From UBA1672 sp050633325 (GTDB lineage Bacteria; Pseudomonadota; Alphaproteobacteria; Micavibrionales; Micavibrionaceae): 21,396 bases of DNA. How positions within the stretch are numbered: position 1 is the first letter of the stretch; each line of letters begins with the position of its first letter. The stretch lies in the NCBI GenBank assembly GCA_050633325.1, contig JBOEGH010000009.1:1-21396 (forward strand). The letters are read 5' to 3'. The notes beneath the pieces were generated by a model. That model made no database searches. It saw only the letters and a program-made list of their open reading frames with translations, and was not told the origin of the DNA. This document shows, one piece after another, positions 7,875 to 15,735 of this stretch. A program made the position numbers and the translations under genes.

Positions 7875-9263
7875 TTAAATATGTAATGGACGCTTATCAA
7901 CGGCAAGAGCCGCCTCTTTCACAACTTCTGTCAATGTTGGATGTGCATGACAGGTGCGTGCAATGTCCTCTGCAGTACCTTCAAATTCCATAACGCTAAC
8001 AACCTCTGCTATTAGCTCACCAACATTAGGGCCAATCATATGAGCACCTAAAACACGATCTGTCTCCGAATCAGCCAAGATTTTAACAAATCCATCCGTC
8101 GCATTCATCGCACGCGCACGTCCGTTTGCCATAAACGGAAACTTACCTGATTTATACTTAACACCAGACTCTTTAAGTTGCTCTTCTGTTTTACCAACAC
8201 TCGCAATTTCAGGCCAAGTATAGACAACGCCCGGAATCGCATCATAATCAATGTGACCAGACTGGCCAGCCAACATTTCAGCCAAGATAACACCTTCATC
8301 TTCTGCTTTATGCGCCAACATCGGACCCGCAATAACATCACCGATTGCATAGATACCTTCAACAGATGTTTCAAAAAATTCATCTGTTTCGATTTGGCCG
8401 CGTTCATTTAGTTTAACACCAACGTTATCAAGTCCAAGACCCTCTACATATGGCTTACGACCGATTGCCATCAAAACCACATCTGCATTAACCTTTTCAG
8501 TATCACCACCGGCAGCAGGCTCAACACTTAGCTCAACCCCCTTACCAGAAGTTTTCGCACCTGTAACTTTACTGGATAATTTAAATTCAATGCCCTGCTT
8601 TGCAAATAATTTTTTCGCTTCCTTGCGAACTTCATTATCCATACCTGGTAACACATTATCCATGAATTCAACCACAGTTACTTCTGCACCTAGGCGACGC
8701 CAAACTGTTCCAAGCTCTAGCCCGATAACACCACCACCAATAACAACCATCTTTTTTGGAACTGATGAAAGCTCTAAAGCGCCAGTAGAGGAAACAATTT
8801 TCTTTTCATCAATTTCAATTCCAGGCAAAGAAATAACATCAGAACCGGTTGCAATAATAATATTATCTGCTTCATAGCTTTTATCACCAACCTTAACAGT
8901 GCCCGCAGAAACTATTTCCGCAGAACCGGTTATTTTCGTGATTTTGTTCTTTTTCATTAAGAACTCAATACCCTTAGTATTGTCAGAAACAACGCTGTCC
9001 TTGTGTTTCATCATTGCCTTTAAATCTAGCTTTGGCGAAACTTTTACACCGATATCGGCCATATGATGCTCTGCTTCCTCAAATTTTTCGGATGCATGTA
9101 ACAATGCCTTAGACGGGATACAACCAACATTCAAACACGTACCGCCAAGAGTTTCGCGCTTTTCAATAATTGCAGTTTTCAAACCAAGCTGCGCACAACG
9201 GATTGCCGCAACATATCCACCCGGGCCAGCACCAATAGTAATAACATCAAATTTATCGGACAT
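7875..9263 (-). CDS. lpdA: Dihydrolipoyl dehydrogenase (E3)
   Basis: E3 reoxidises the dihydrolipoyl groups of the 2-oxoglutarate dehydrogenase complex, and often also of pyruvate dehydrogenase, passing electrons to NAD+ through FAD. The 462-residue protein is full length. The FAD motif GAGPGG is at 11-16 and the redox disulfide CLNVGC at C43/C48. The NAD motif is VIGGGVIGLELG, the second FAD stretch is YAIGDVIAGPMLAHKAEDEG, and the catalytic dyad is H441-E446 in HAHPTLTE. The ATG at 9261-9263 has AAGG about 9 bases upstream. It is divergent from the deaminase-like gene, and the nearest sucB is about 1.2 kb away on the same strand behind a terminator, so lpdA is probably its own transcription unit. 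Confidence 0.96.
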   Translation of the reverse strand: MSDKFDVITIGAGPGGYVAAIRCAQLGLKTAIIEKRETLGGTCLNVGCIPSKALLHASEKFEEAEHHMADIGVKVSPKLDLKAMMKHKDSVVSDNTKGIEFLMKKNKITKITGSAEIVSAGTVKVGDKSYEADNIIIATGSDVISLPGIEIDEKKIVSSTGALELSSVPKKMVVIGGGVIGLELGTVWRRLGAEVTVVEFMDNVLPGMDNEVRKEAKKLFAKQGIEFKLSSKVTGAKTSGKGVELSVEPAAGGDTEKVNADVVLMAIGRKPYVEGLGLDNVGVKLNERGQIETDEFFETSVEGIYAIGDVIAGPMLAHKAEDEGVILAEMLAGQSGHIDYDAIPGVVYTWPEIASVGKTEEQLKESGVKYKSGKFPFMANGRARAMNATDGFVKILADSETDRVLGAHMIGPNVGELIAEVVSVMEFEGTAEDIARTCHAHPTLTEVVKEAALAVDKRPLHI

Positions 9264-9399
9264 AATTTTTGCCTTGTTTTATATTTTCAGAAAGTGAAGT
9301 ACATTTTGATCTGATATATAAAGCAAACCAACACAAATTAAAAGCCCTTGTACTATATAGAGAATACATATTTTAACGGCGATTTAACTACGATACATT

Positions 9400-9405
9400 T
9401 ATAAT
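9400..9405 (+). promoter_or_regulatory. Possible -10 element for the deaminase-like gene
   Basis: A consensus TATAAT lies 36 bases before the deaminase-like start, in the 177-base AT-rich gap between it and the divergent lpdA. No convincing -35 box is seen at 16-18 bases upstream, so this is only a weak promoter candidate. Confidence 0.25.
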
Positions 9406-9440
9406 GCATAAATAAAAACAAAATACACAGCCAAGCGATC

Positions 9441-10421
9441 ATGAACACAGATCATTTCAGTTATATAAATACAGCACGCAAAGCAGAACAGAGCAGTAAA
9501 CACCCTACCCATAAAGTCGGTGCAACAATTGTTGGCAAAGATAGCAATGGTGATGAATATATAATTTCAAAACCAAACTTTTGGCCACAAGCTTTAGAAA
9601 ACACATTGGGGCGGGACACCAAACTTGGCAATGCAAGTACGACTGTACATGCAGAAGTTGCCGCAATTTTATCTGCCCCCGCAACGCAAGGGGCAACTAT
9701 TTACGTTACCGATTTACCATGTCCTAATTGTTCAAAAGTAATGGCTGAATCGGCTATAGAAAAAATATACATAGACGCAAATACTCATAACTCTCCCCTT
9801 GGGAAAAAGATGAAAAGATACTTTGATCTTGCATCCAAACCAATATTACAAAGTGCAGGAATTTCAGTTTATGAGGTTAATGACAATCTAAACACGATAA
9901 AAACCATAATTTCACCCAAAAACACATCAATTCCCCAAAGTAATACGAATATATTTCAAATTTCTGTGACAAAAGAAGACATTAACCATGCAAATTTCAT
10001 AGAAATGATTAAAAATAACAAAAAAACTGCCCCATTTTCCGCATGCTTTGCCAAAAACAAACAAGGGTTATACAAATTTATACTGGCTGAGCCACAGACC
10101 TCTATCGGCCTATCAATCGATAAGGCAAACTCAATATCAACCGCACAGAATAAATACGAACCTGTTTTACAACCAATAAATAGGTTGCTTTTAACCTGTG
10201 CGCGTTATGGATTACATATAGATAAGGGTTTTCTATACTCCAGCCAAGTACCAACCGCACGTGAGTTTGTAAATATGATCGGCGCAGGATACACATCATT
10301 ACATATTAGTGACCACATGGTATGTCGTGATAAATGGGGGTTAAAAGCATTAGAGAAACTTAAAAATTACGGTATTATCGATACAAAACAATACAGCAAC
10401 AAAGAAGAAAAACCCCACTAA
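9441..10421 (+). CDS. dCMP/CMP deaminase-like zinc protein with a degenerate C-terminal repeat
   Basis: This is a 326-residue two-part protein. Residues 1-140 form a zinc-dependent deaminase of the dCMP/ComEB type: THKVGATIV, HAE with ligand H70 and catalytic E72, and PCPNC with ligands C94 and C97. Such enzymes hydrolyse the amino group of a cytosine base or nucleotide; the exact substrate is unclear. Residues about 195-310 are not a known domain to me, but by eye they realign to the first half (TAPFSACFAKN to THKVGATIVGK; VPTAREFVNMI to LPCPNCSKVMA), with every zinc ligand replaced. A linker rich in Asn, Ser and Thr joins them. The ATG at 9441 is preceded by CCAAGCGATC, a weak ribosome site. 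It sits alone between lpdA and sucB, convergent with sucB. Confidence 0.82.
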   Translation: MNTDHFSYINTARKAEQSSKHPTHKVGATIVGKDSNGDEYIISKPNFWPQALENTLGRDTKLGNASTTVHAEVAAILSAPATQGATIYVTDLPCPNCSKVMAESAIEKIYIDANTHNSPLGKKMKRYFDLASKPILQSAGISVYEVNDNLNTIKTIISPKNTSIPQSNTNIFQISVTKEDINHANFIEMIKNNKKTAPFSACFAKNKQGLYKFILAEPQTSIGLSIDKANSISTAQNKYEPVLQPINRLLLTCARYGLHIDKGFLYSSQVPTAREFVNMIGAGYTSLHISDHMVCRDKWGLKALEKLKNYGIIDTKQYSNKEEKPH

Positions 10422-10435
10422 ATCAGCGGGGTTTT
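10409..10435. terminator. Bidirectional terminator shared by the deaminase-like gene and sucB
   Basis: AAAACCCC (10409-10416) and GGGGTTTT (10428-10435) form an 8-base stem around an 11-base loop. Both strands end in a T run. The loop contains the stop codon of the deaminase-like gene, and the sucB stop is 26 bases beyond the hairpin, so one structure serves two convergent genes. Confidence 0.88.
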
Positions 10436-10460
10436 AAATTATTTTAATATGAAATCTTAA

Positions 10461-11672
10461 TTAAACATCCAATAGTAATCTTTGTGGATCTTCAAGTGCT
10501 TGCTTCATTCTAACAAGGGAGCTAACAGCTTCACGACCATCAACAATACGGTGGTCATAAGATTGTGCAAGATACATCATCGGACGTGCCTCAATTGATC
10601 CATCTTTCATAACCATTGGACGCTTTTGAATTGTATGCATACCAAGAATACCTGACTGTGGCGCATTCAAAATAGGCGTAGACATCAAAGAACCAAACAC
10701 ACCACCATTTGTGATCGTGTATGTACCCCCCATCATATCATCCATTGTCAATTTACCATCACGCGCAGCCTTACCGAAACCAACAATTTTCGCCTCGATT
10801 TCTGCCATGCTCAATTGATCACAATCACGAATAACAGGAACAACAAGACCTTGTGGAGTAGAAACAGCAACACCTATATTGTAATAGTTTTTATAAACAA
10901 TATCATTACCATCAATTTCCGCATTAATCGCAGGGAACTCTTTCAACGCCTGAACAGCGGCCTTAATAAAGAATGACATAAAGCCAAGCTTAATACCGTG
11001 GCGCTTTTCAAATATATCTTTATATTCACCACGCAACTCCATAACAGGGCCCATATCAACTTCATTAAATGTAGTTAACATTGCCGCAGTATTTTGTGCC
11101 TCTTTCAAACGACGCGCAATAACCTGACGAAGTTTAGACATTTTAACACGCTCTTCACGTGGTCCTGTATCAACAGGTGCAGAAGTCGCAGCAGACGCCG
11201 CACCAGCACCAGAAGAAATAGCATTTTGAACATCTTCTTTTGTAATACGTCCGTCTTTACCAGTTGCCGGTATTGCGGTTGCATCAAGGTTATTGTCATT
11301 TATCAACTTACGTACTGCAGGGGATGTTTTCGGATCAGCAGAAGTCGTAGCAACCTTTTCCTCTTTCGCAGCAGGAGCAGCCTTAGTAGTAGAGCTTTCC
11401 TCTTTCTTAGCAGCAGGAGCAGAATCATTAGCGACAGCACCGGCTTTTAACTCACCAAGGATAGCACCAACCTCAACATTTTCACCCTCACCAACAGATA
11501 TGCTAGTAATAACACCATCACTTGGCGCATTAACTTCCAACGTAACCTTATCAGTCTCCAGCTCAACAATCGGTTCATCCGCTTTAACGGCTTCGCCCTC
11601 TTTTTTAAGCCATTGTGCAACAGTAGCCTCTGCAACTGACTCACCAAGTGTTGGAACAACTATTTGTGTCAT
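10461..11672 (-). CDS. sucB: 2-oxoglutarate dehydrogenase E2, dihydrolipoyl succinyltransferase
   Basis: E2 is the core of the 2-oxoglutarate dehydrogenase complex and transfers the succinyl group from lipoyl to CoA. The 403-residue protein starts MTQIVVPTLGES. It has a lipoyl domain with lipoyl-Lys42 in ETDKV, an Ala/Lys/Glu-rich hinge (about 78-105) and an E3/E1-binding domain (SPAVRKLINDNNLDA to GRITKEDV). A second hinge leads to the catalytic domain with H374 and D378 in SYDHRIVDGREAV. The ATG at 11670-11672 is chosen because the lipoyl domain begins there; an in-frame TTG six codons upstream is less likely. It has a promoter candidate at 11755-11783 and a shared terminator at its end, so it is expressed apart from sucA and lpdA. 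Confidence 0.96.
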   Translation of the reverse strand: MTQIVVPTLGESVAEATVAQWLKKEGEAVKADEPIVELETDKVTLEVNAPSDGVITSISVGEGENVEVGAILGELKAGAVANDSAPAAKKEESSTTKAAPAAKEEKVATTSADPKTSPAVRKLINDNNLDATAIPATGKDGRITKEDVQNAISSGAGAASAATSAPVDTGPREERVKMSKLRQVIARRLKEAQNTAAMLTTFNEVDMGPVMELRGEYKDIFEKRHGIKLGFMSFFIKAAVQALKEFPAINAEIDGNDIVYKNYYNIGVAVSTPQGLVVPVIRDCDQLSMAEIEAKIVGFGKAARDGKLTMDDMMGGTYTITNGGVFGSLMSTPILNAPQSGILGMHTIQKRPMVMKDGSIEARPMMYLAQSYDHRIVDGREAVSSLVRMKQALEDPQRLLLDV

Positions 11673-11754
11673 AATTATGCTTTCTTTCAATTATTTAGTA
11701 GCCTGAAAAATGTATATATTTTTTTATACACTTAACATGTCTTTTACTAGCCCT

Positions 11755-11783
11755 AATGTAAGGAAATACTCTATTGGGTGCAA
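11755..11783 (-). promoter_or_regulatory. Candidate sucB promoter
   Basis: On the minus strand: TTGCAC (11778-11783), a 17-base spacer and TACATT (11755-11760), about 80 bases before the sucB ATG. It lies in the 218-base gap after thiL. The rest of this gap is AT-rich, with only a weak GTATA/TATAC inverted repeat at about 11712-11729, and no gene is supported in it. Confidence 0.45.
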
Positions 11784-11890
11784 TGGAAAATAAACAAAAC
11801 ATATGCATTAAACAAAACAGCAAAAATATGTAAAACAGCCTGAAAGACAAATGCCACAATATAAAACACGTACACTCAAACATAATACCA

Positions 11891-12859
11891 TTAAAAGTGT
11901 TCCCAGCCATGATTTACATCATCAATACACAACAAACCGAATGATAATAAGGGTAAAGATGAGTCATTAGATAAAAATTCACCAACAAGCATTGGATTTA
12001 ATTGTTTTTTATATAGATAGCGAATCATATAATCCGAATTTTCGGGCGAAACGGCCAAAATAAGCTCGTAATCATCGCCACCAGAAAGAACATCTACCTT
12101 GGTTGCCACCCCCTCATCAAGAGCAAGCTGTACGTCTTTTGAAAAAGTTATTTTATCATCAAAAATTTTCGCCCTTAGGCCTGAAGATTTTGCAATGTGC
12201 ATACAATCGGCAAAAAAACCATCTGATATATCCGCCGCAGCATTCACATATTTGCGCAAAACACCTTCTATTCCCATACGTGGTTGCGGAACATAATATC
12301 TAGAAACAGCTGATGCATATTTTTGTAAATCTAAATCATTTTGCAAAACTTTAAGCCCTAGATAAGCATCCCCTACACTACCGGTAATGACAATATGATC
12401 CCCAGCCTTAGCACCTGAACGCCTTACAGCTTTCCCCTTTGGCACTATTCCCATTGCCGTTATTGAAACAGATAAAAAGCCACCTTTAATTGATGTGGTA
12501 TCACCGCCTGAACAAAAGATATCATATGTCTCATTGTCTTCTTTTAGAGCACGGGAAAACCTTAACAGCCAATCATCATCAGGCCTTTCAGGAAACGCTA
12601 TATTAAGCTGATAGCATAAAGGTTTAGCCCCCATAGATGCTAAATCAGAGAGGTTAACTCGCAATGTTTTACGCGCTATATTTTCAGGGTTGTCTCCTCT
12701 CATAAAATGGACATTTTCATTCAATGTATCACTGGTAACAACCAACTCATGGTCATCGGGAATACTTAGTACAGCAGCATCATCACGCAAACCATCGGCG
12801 GCAGGATGACCACCCGTCAAAGGAAGAAAATAACGCTCTATAATATCGAACTCATTCAT
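11891..12859 (-). CDS. thiL: Thiamine-monophosphate kinase
   Basis: ThiL phosphorylates thiamine phosphate with ATP to give thiamine diphosphate, the active cofactor. The 322-residue protein has the family motifs: DDAAV near residue 26, VTSDTLNENVHF near 41-52, NLSDLASMGAKP, SGGDTT, ADISDGFFAD and SGGDDYEL. It belongs to the PurM/AIR synthase-like fold. The ATG at 12857-12859 is chosen; it overlaps the transporter stop as ATGAATGA and has GGA eight bases upstream. An ATG three codons earlier is possible. It is the last gene of the overlapping thiE-thiD-transporter-thiL operon. Its product is needed by SucA, encoded about 3 kb away. Confidence 0.94.
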   Translation of the reverse strand: MNEFDIIERYFLPLTGGHPAADGLRDDAAVLSIPDDHELVVTSDTLNENVHFMRGDNPENIARKTLRVNLSDLASMGAKPLCYQLNIAFPERPDDDWLLRFSRALKEDNETYDIFCSGGDTTSIKGGFLSVSITAMGIVPKGKAVRRSGAKAGDHIVITGSVGDAYLGLKVLQNDLDLQKYASAVSRYYVPQPRMGIEGVLRKYVNAAADISDGFFADCMHIAKSSGLRAKIFDDKITFSKDVQLALDEGVATKVDVLSGGDDYELILAVSPENSDYMIRYLYKKQLNPMLVGEFLSNDSSLPLLSFGLLCIDDVNHGWEHF

Positions 12860-13751
12860 TACGAGCATCCGAATATTTTTTAAGTGCTACGACACCCAAT
12901 ATCCATGGTATTTCCGCAATAATCGTAAATAACACCGTAACAGGAGAGAAATAGAGCAATGCCAAACCTGAGCTAACCCCTGTATTATTAACTCCGGAAC
13001 AAATCATATATGTTTTTCTATCAACCAACCCCATACGCAACGAAAACAACCAAGAAACAGCATACAGCACTGCAAATAATACAGTTCCAACAATTGTCAT
13101 ATAAAATACTTCGCCCAAATTATTCAAAATATATTCTTTTTCTAATGCTGTAACAACGGCCACCATACCTGCGATACATACAGTAGAAAAGAAACGGGAT
13201 TCTTCTCGTATATAAAGTTTAATTTTCTCAAATTTACGCACAAAGCCAAAATACACTATCGCGGGCAAGAAAATCCCCAGACCAAGTGTGATAAACAGCT
13301 TACTAATATCTATTTTAATATCACCCCCACCCAACATTAAAATTAATACTGGCATGACCAACGGCGCCATCGCATTAGTAACAACAGTCGCAGACAACGC
13401 CAGCGACGAATTTGCACGCAATAAAACTGCAACCGAAGTAGCTGAAGCCCCGACAGGTGCACATGCGATTAACAAAACCCCCATCGCATAATCAGGAACA
13501 AAATATAATGCCGTATAATATATTGGCACAGGAACTATCAGAAACCTTGCAATATAGAATATTACTGACGATTTAATATCCGTGTTACGTAACTCATCCA
13601 TCGTGACGTTTGAGCATGAAAAAAATATAGCCGTAGAAATTAAGATCATCGCAGATGATTTCGGCAGGTGCTCTAACCCCGGTACTATCAAGCCTATCGC
13701 CACGCCAACAAACATCATTATGTTGAAATTGTTAATTATTAGATTTTTCAA
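12852..13751 (-). CDS. Bile acid:sodium symporter (BASS) family transporter
   Basis: This 299-residue membrane protein matches the BASS (SBF) family of sodium-coupled organic anion transporters. Features are about nine to ten hydrophobic helices, an early FFSCSNVTMDELR loop, the helix ACAPVGASATSVAVLLRANSSLALSATVV with the PxGAS-type crossover, and a second conserved CSGVNNTGVSSGLALL. The start is TTG at 13749-13751. It overlaps the thiD stop as TTGA and has AGAGG nine bases upstream; the next ATG would remove part of the first helix. Its 3' end overlaps thiL, so it is locked between two thiamine genes. Transport of a thiamine precursor is an attractive inference; the family also carries bile acids, pyruvate and pantothenate precursors. 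Confidence 0.85.
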   Translation of the reverse strand: MKNLIINNFNIMMFVGVAIGLIVPGLEHLPKSSAMILISTAIFFSCSNVTMDELRNTDIKSSVIFYIARFLIVPVPIYYTALYFVPDYAMGVLLIACAPVGASATSVAVLLRANSSLALSATVVTNAMAPLVMPVLILMLGGGDIKIDISKLFITLGLGIFLPAIVYFGFVRKFEKIKLYIREESRFFSTVCIAGMVAVVTALEKEYILNNLGEVFYMTIVGTVLFAVLYAVSWLFSLRMGLVDRKTYMICSGVNNTGVSSGLALLYFSPVTVLFTIIAEIPWILGVVALKKYSDARNE

Positions 13752-14557
13752 GATACTGAACCTCTGGAATAACCGTGATGCACAGGTCCATTTCCAGAAC
13801 CAACAGATAACTCATCCGCATGGATGATTGCATTCGTAACATAAACTTTAGCCGATTCGACCGATTCTTCCAATGTAAAACCACGCCCTAGATAAGTTGC
13901 TACTGCCGAAGATAGCGTGCAACCAGTACCGTGAGTGTTTTGGGTTTTAACCCGTTTGGCATCGTAAGTTTTAACAAATTCATCATAAACAAGAACGTCT
14001 TGAGAAACCCCACCTTTCAGATGCCCTCCTTTCAACAAGACAGCACGCGAACCTAATTCTAATAAATTACGCGCTGCGGTTTCCATATCAATAACAACCT
14101 TACGAGACAGCTTCTCCGCCTCCGGAATATTTGGTGTAATCAAGTCAGAAACAGGAAAAAGATGTTTTTTCATAGCCTCTACCGCATCAGATGAAATTAA
14201 CGCATCACCACTTGTAGAAACCATGACAGGATCAACAACAACATTCAGTGGCTTATACTCTTTAATAACCTCCGCCACCTCATAGACAATATCGGCATTA
14301 CCCAACATACCAATTTTAACTGCATCAACCCTGATATCATCAAACACTGATCTAAGCTGATCGGAAACAAAGGCCACTGGCAAATCAACTGCTCCCCTAA
14401 CTCCCATAGTATTTTGCGCAGTCAAAGCAGTAATAACGGCCATGCCATAAGAACCAAGCGCAGAAAAAGTCTTTAAATCTGCTTGTATTCCCGCGCCACC
14501 AGAGGGATCAGACCCCGCAATAGATAAAATATTTGCAACTCCATTATGCATTTTCAT
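13748..14557 (-). CDS. thiD: Hydroxymethylpyrimidine / phosphomethylpyrimidine kinase
   Basis: ThiD phosphorylates hydroxymethylpyrimidine (HMP) to HMP-P and then HMP-PP, one of the two substrates of ThiE. The 269-residue ribokinase-fold protein has SIAGSDPSGGAGIQAD (12-27), ALTAQNT, VKIGMLG, VVDPVMVSTSG, LLKGGH and the C-terminal GTGC (210-213) with the anion-hole/catalytic region. The start ATG at 14555-14557 overlaps the thiE stop as ATGA, with GGGG just upstream; the longer reading from 14569 is not needed. The stop overlaps the TTG start of the transporter. It is clearly part of one polycistronic thiamine unit. Confidence 0.95.
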   Translation of the reverse strand: MKMHNGVANILSIAGSDPSGGAGIQADLKTFSALGSYGMAVITALTAQNTMGVRGAVDLPVAFVSDQLRSVFDDIRVDAVKIGMLGNADIVYEVAEVIKEYKPLNVVVDPVMVSTSGDALISSDAVEAMKKHLFPVSDLITPNIPEAEKLSRKVVIDMETAARNLLELGSRAVLLKGGHLKGGVSQDVLVYDEFVKTYDAKRVKTQNTHGTGCTLSSAVATYLGRGFTLEESVESAKVYVTNAIIHADELSVGSGNGPVHHGYSRGSVS

Positions 14558-15192
14558 CGTGCCCCACATACAGATTCAACAAATTTTCTAGCCTCAGTTT
14601 CAGGATCAGAAGAATTACTTATCGCACGCATCATCGCGACCCCATCTGCACCAGATGAGATAACATCTCTGGCATTATCCGGTGTAATACCGCCAATACC
14701 AACGACAGGAATTAAAGATTTACTGACAAGTTCCGCAAACTTCTTCGCGCCCATAACCTGCTTATCAGGCTTGGTTAATGTAGGATAAAACGGCCCCGTA
14801 CCCAGATAATCCACCATATCAAAATCAATATTAGAATAATGATCATTAGTGAAGGCAGTAACCCCCAATATGGCATCATCGCCAATTATATTTCTGGCCT
14901 CCTCTACCTTCATATCACCTTGTCCTATATGAACACCATCAGCACCAATTTCTGCGGCTAATTCGACATAGTCATTAATAATAAGCGGAACACTAGAATC
15001 GGCTAAAATATCTTGTAATCGTTTTGCCTCATCCATAACAACCTCGCGCGAGCATGTTTTATTACGAAGCTGTACCATCGTTACCCCCCCCTTCAAGGCG
15101 GAAGCGACAACATGCTCTATCCTTCTCCCTCTACACACAGACGAATCGGCTATAAAATACACTGAAAGATCAAAGTTGTTGCGAAAAACCAT
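14554..15192 (-). CDS. thiE: Thiamine-phosphate synthase
   Basis: ThiE joins HMP-PP and the thiazole phosphate to make thiamine phosphate. From the chosen start the protein has 212 residues, the usual family length. It has QLRNK (41-45), IINDYVELAAE, GVHIGQGD (87-93), GTGPFYPTLTK (131-141) and VVGIGGI, all substrate or Mg-pyrophosphate contacts. The ATG at 15190-15192 fits the family start but has no strong ribosome site. The frame stays open to an ATG at 15288, which would add 32 hydrophobic residues, and an ATG at 15213 is intermediate. It is the first gene of the thi operon. No TPP riboswitch was recognised upstream, and thiC, thiG and thiO are absent from the window. Confidence 0.92.
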   Translation of the reverse strand: MVFRNNFDLSVYFIADSSVCRGRRIEHVVASALKGGVTMVQLRNKTCSREVVMDEAKRLQDILADSSVPLIINDYVELAAEIGADGVHIGQGDMKVEEARNIIGDDAILGVTAFTNDHYSNIDFDMVDYLGTGPFYPTLTKPDKQVMGAKKFAELVSKSLIPVVGIGGITPDNARDVISSGADGVAMMRAISNSSDPETEARKFVESVCGAR

Positions 15193-15255
15193 AGACAGAC
15201 ATTGAAGATACATAGGCACTAAGTCAAGAAAAAGCACCCCCCTAATATATTTCTT

Positions 15256-15285
15256 TTGTTTTAAGTGTATCACACATGATATACA
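15256..15285 (+). promoter_or_regulatory. Candidate promoter of the small gene at 15326
   Basis: TTGTTT (15256-15261), an 18-base spacer and TATACA (15280-15285) sit about 40 bases before the small plus-strand gene, in the gap divergent from thiE. An inverted repeat overlaps the spacer and -10, so the promoter may be controlled by a bound protein. Confidence 0.35.
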
Positions 15286-15286
15286 C
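15265..15286. repeat. Inverted repeat GTGTAT/ATACAC in the thiE divergent gap
   Basis: GTGTAT (15265-15270) and ATACAC (15281-15286) are exact inverted 6-base arms around 10 bases. The element overlaps the plus-strand promoter candidate, as an operator might. It is short enough to arise by chance in AT-rich DNA. Confidence 0.3.
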
Positions 15287-15304
15287 AACCTTTAGGATAG
15301 GTTG
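15286..15304. repeat. Inverted repeat CAACCT/AGGTTG next to the first repeat
   Basis: CAACCT (15286-15291) and AGGTTG (15299-15304) flank a 7-base loop. It directly abuts the GTGTAT/ATACAC repeat and falls in the expected leader of the small gene at 15326, just before GAGGGA. It could be a leader hairpin or half of a compound operator. Confidence 0.3.
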
Positions 15305-15325
15305 AGGGATAAGTAATAAAATAAT

Positions 15326-15727
15326 ATGACGAATAAAATATCATCACACAGTTTCAAAGGAAGCAATATAAAAACACCTTTCGAAATAATGCGTGCAAGC
15401 GCAATAATCAATGCCAACCTAGATGTTAGAGGTCTCAGCTTGATAAACTTCAACCTAACGACATTCATGGGTAAAGGAAGACAAAAAGACGCGTTATTTA
15501 TATTATCTCTTTGGGCTATTGAGCCAGTACGAAAGCAAACGCAAAGGTTTATAGAATCACCAAAAGCAGGTGAAGCAGCGCTAATCAAAAGAACCGACAA
15601 CCTTATTGTTTATCTAAAAAAGCGGAGTGATGCTTCAGATTGTTTTATTGAAAATGCCACATCACAAATGACAGACCGCATAAATAAAACAATTTATGCC
15701 ATCTGCCAAAGCCAAGATATAGCCTAA
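15326..15727 (+). CDS. Hypothetical protein, 133 residues
   Basis: I do not recognise this protein. It is basic and looks helical: ISSHSFKGSNIKTPFEIMRA, then LTTFMGKGRQKDALFILSLW, AGEAALIKRTDNLIVYLKKR and a C-terminal helix ending ICQSQDIA. No signal peptide, membrane helix or catalytic motif is visible. The ATG at 15326 has GAGGGA 16 bases upstream, which is farther than ideal. It lies on the strand opposite its neighbours, divergent from thiE and ending 8 bases from the sucA stop, with a promoter candidate at 15256-15285. The open frame in a tight slot and ordinary codon use suggest a real gene, but no family supports it. Confidence 0.6.
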   Translation: MTNKISSHSFKGSNIKTPFEIMRASAIINANLDVRGLSLINFNLTTFMGKGRQKDALFILSLWAIEPVRKQTQRFIESPKAGEAALIKRTDNLIVYLKKRSDASDCFIENATSQMTDRINKTIYAICQSQDIA

Positions 15728-15735
15728 CAAATATA

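Noticed and set aside
11673..11690. TTG start giving SucB six extra residues
   Set aside because: The lipoyl domain of E2 begins at the ATG at 11672, and the TTG has no better ribosome site.
11695..11910. 71-codon minus-strand frame between thiL and sucB
   Set aside because: It overlaps the thiL end, is rich in Phe, Cys and Met from AT-rich spacer DNA, and contains the likely sucB promoter.
15193..15325. TPP riboswitch before the thi operon
   Set aside because: I looked on the minus strand for the CUGAGA and ACCUGAUCUGG-type conserved blocks and found neither. A covariance-model search would be decisive.
15292..15600. Minus-strand frame of 102 codons upstream of thiE
   Set aside because: It is antisense to the small gene at 15326, whose sense frame is longer and has a promoter candidate; no family motif is present.
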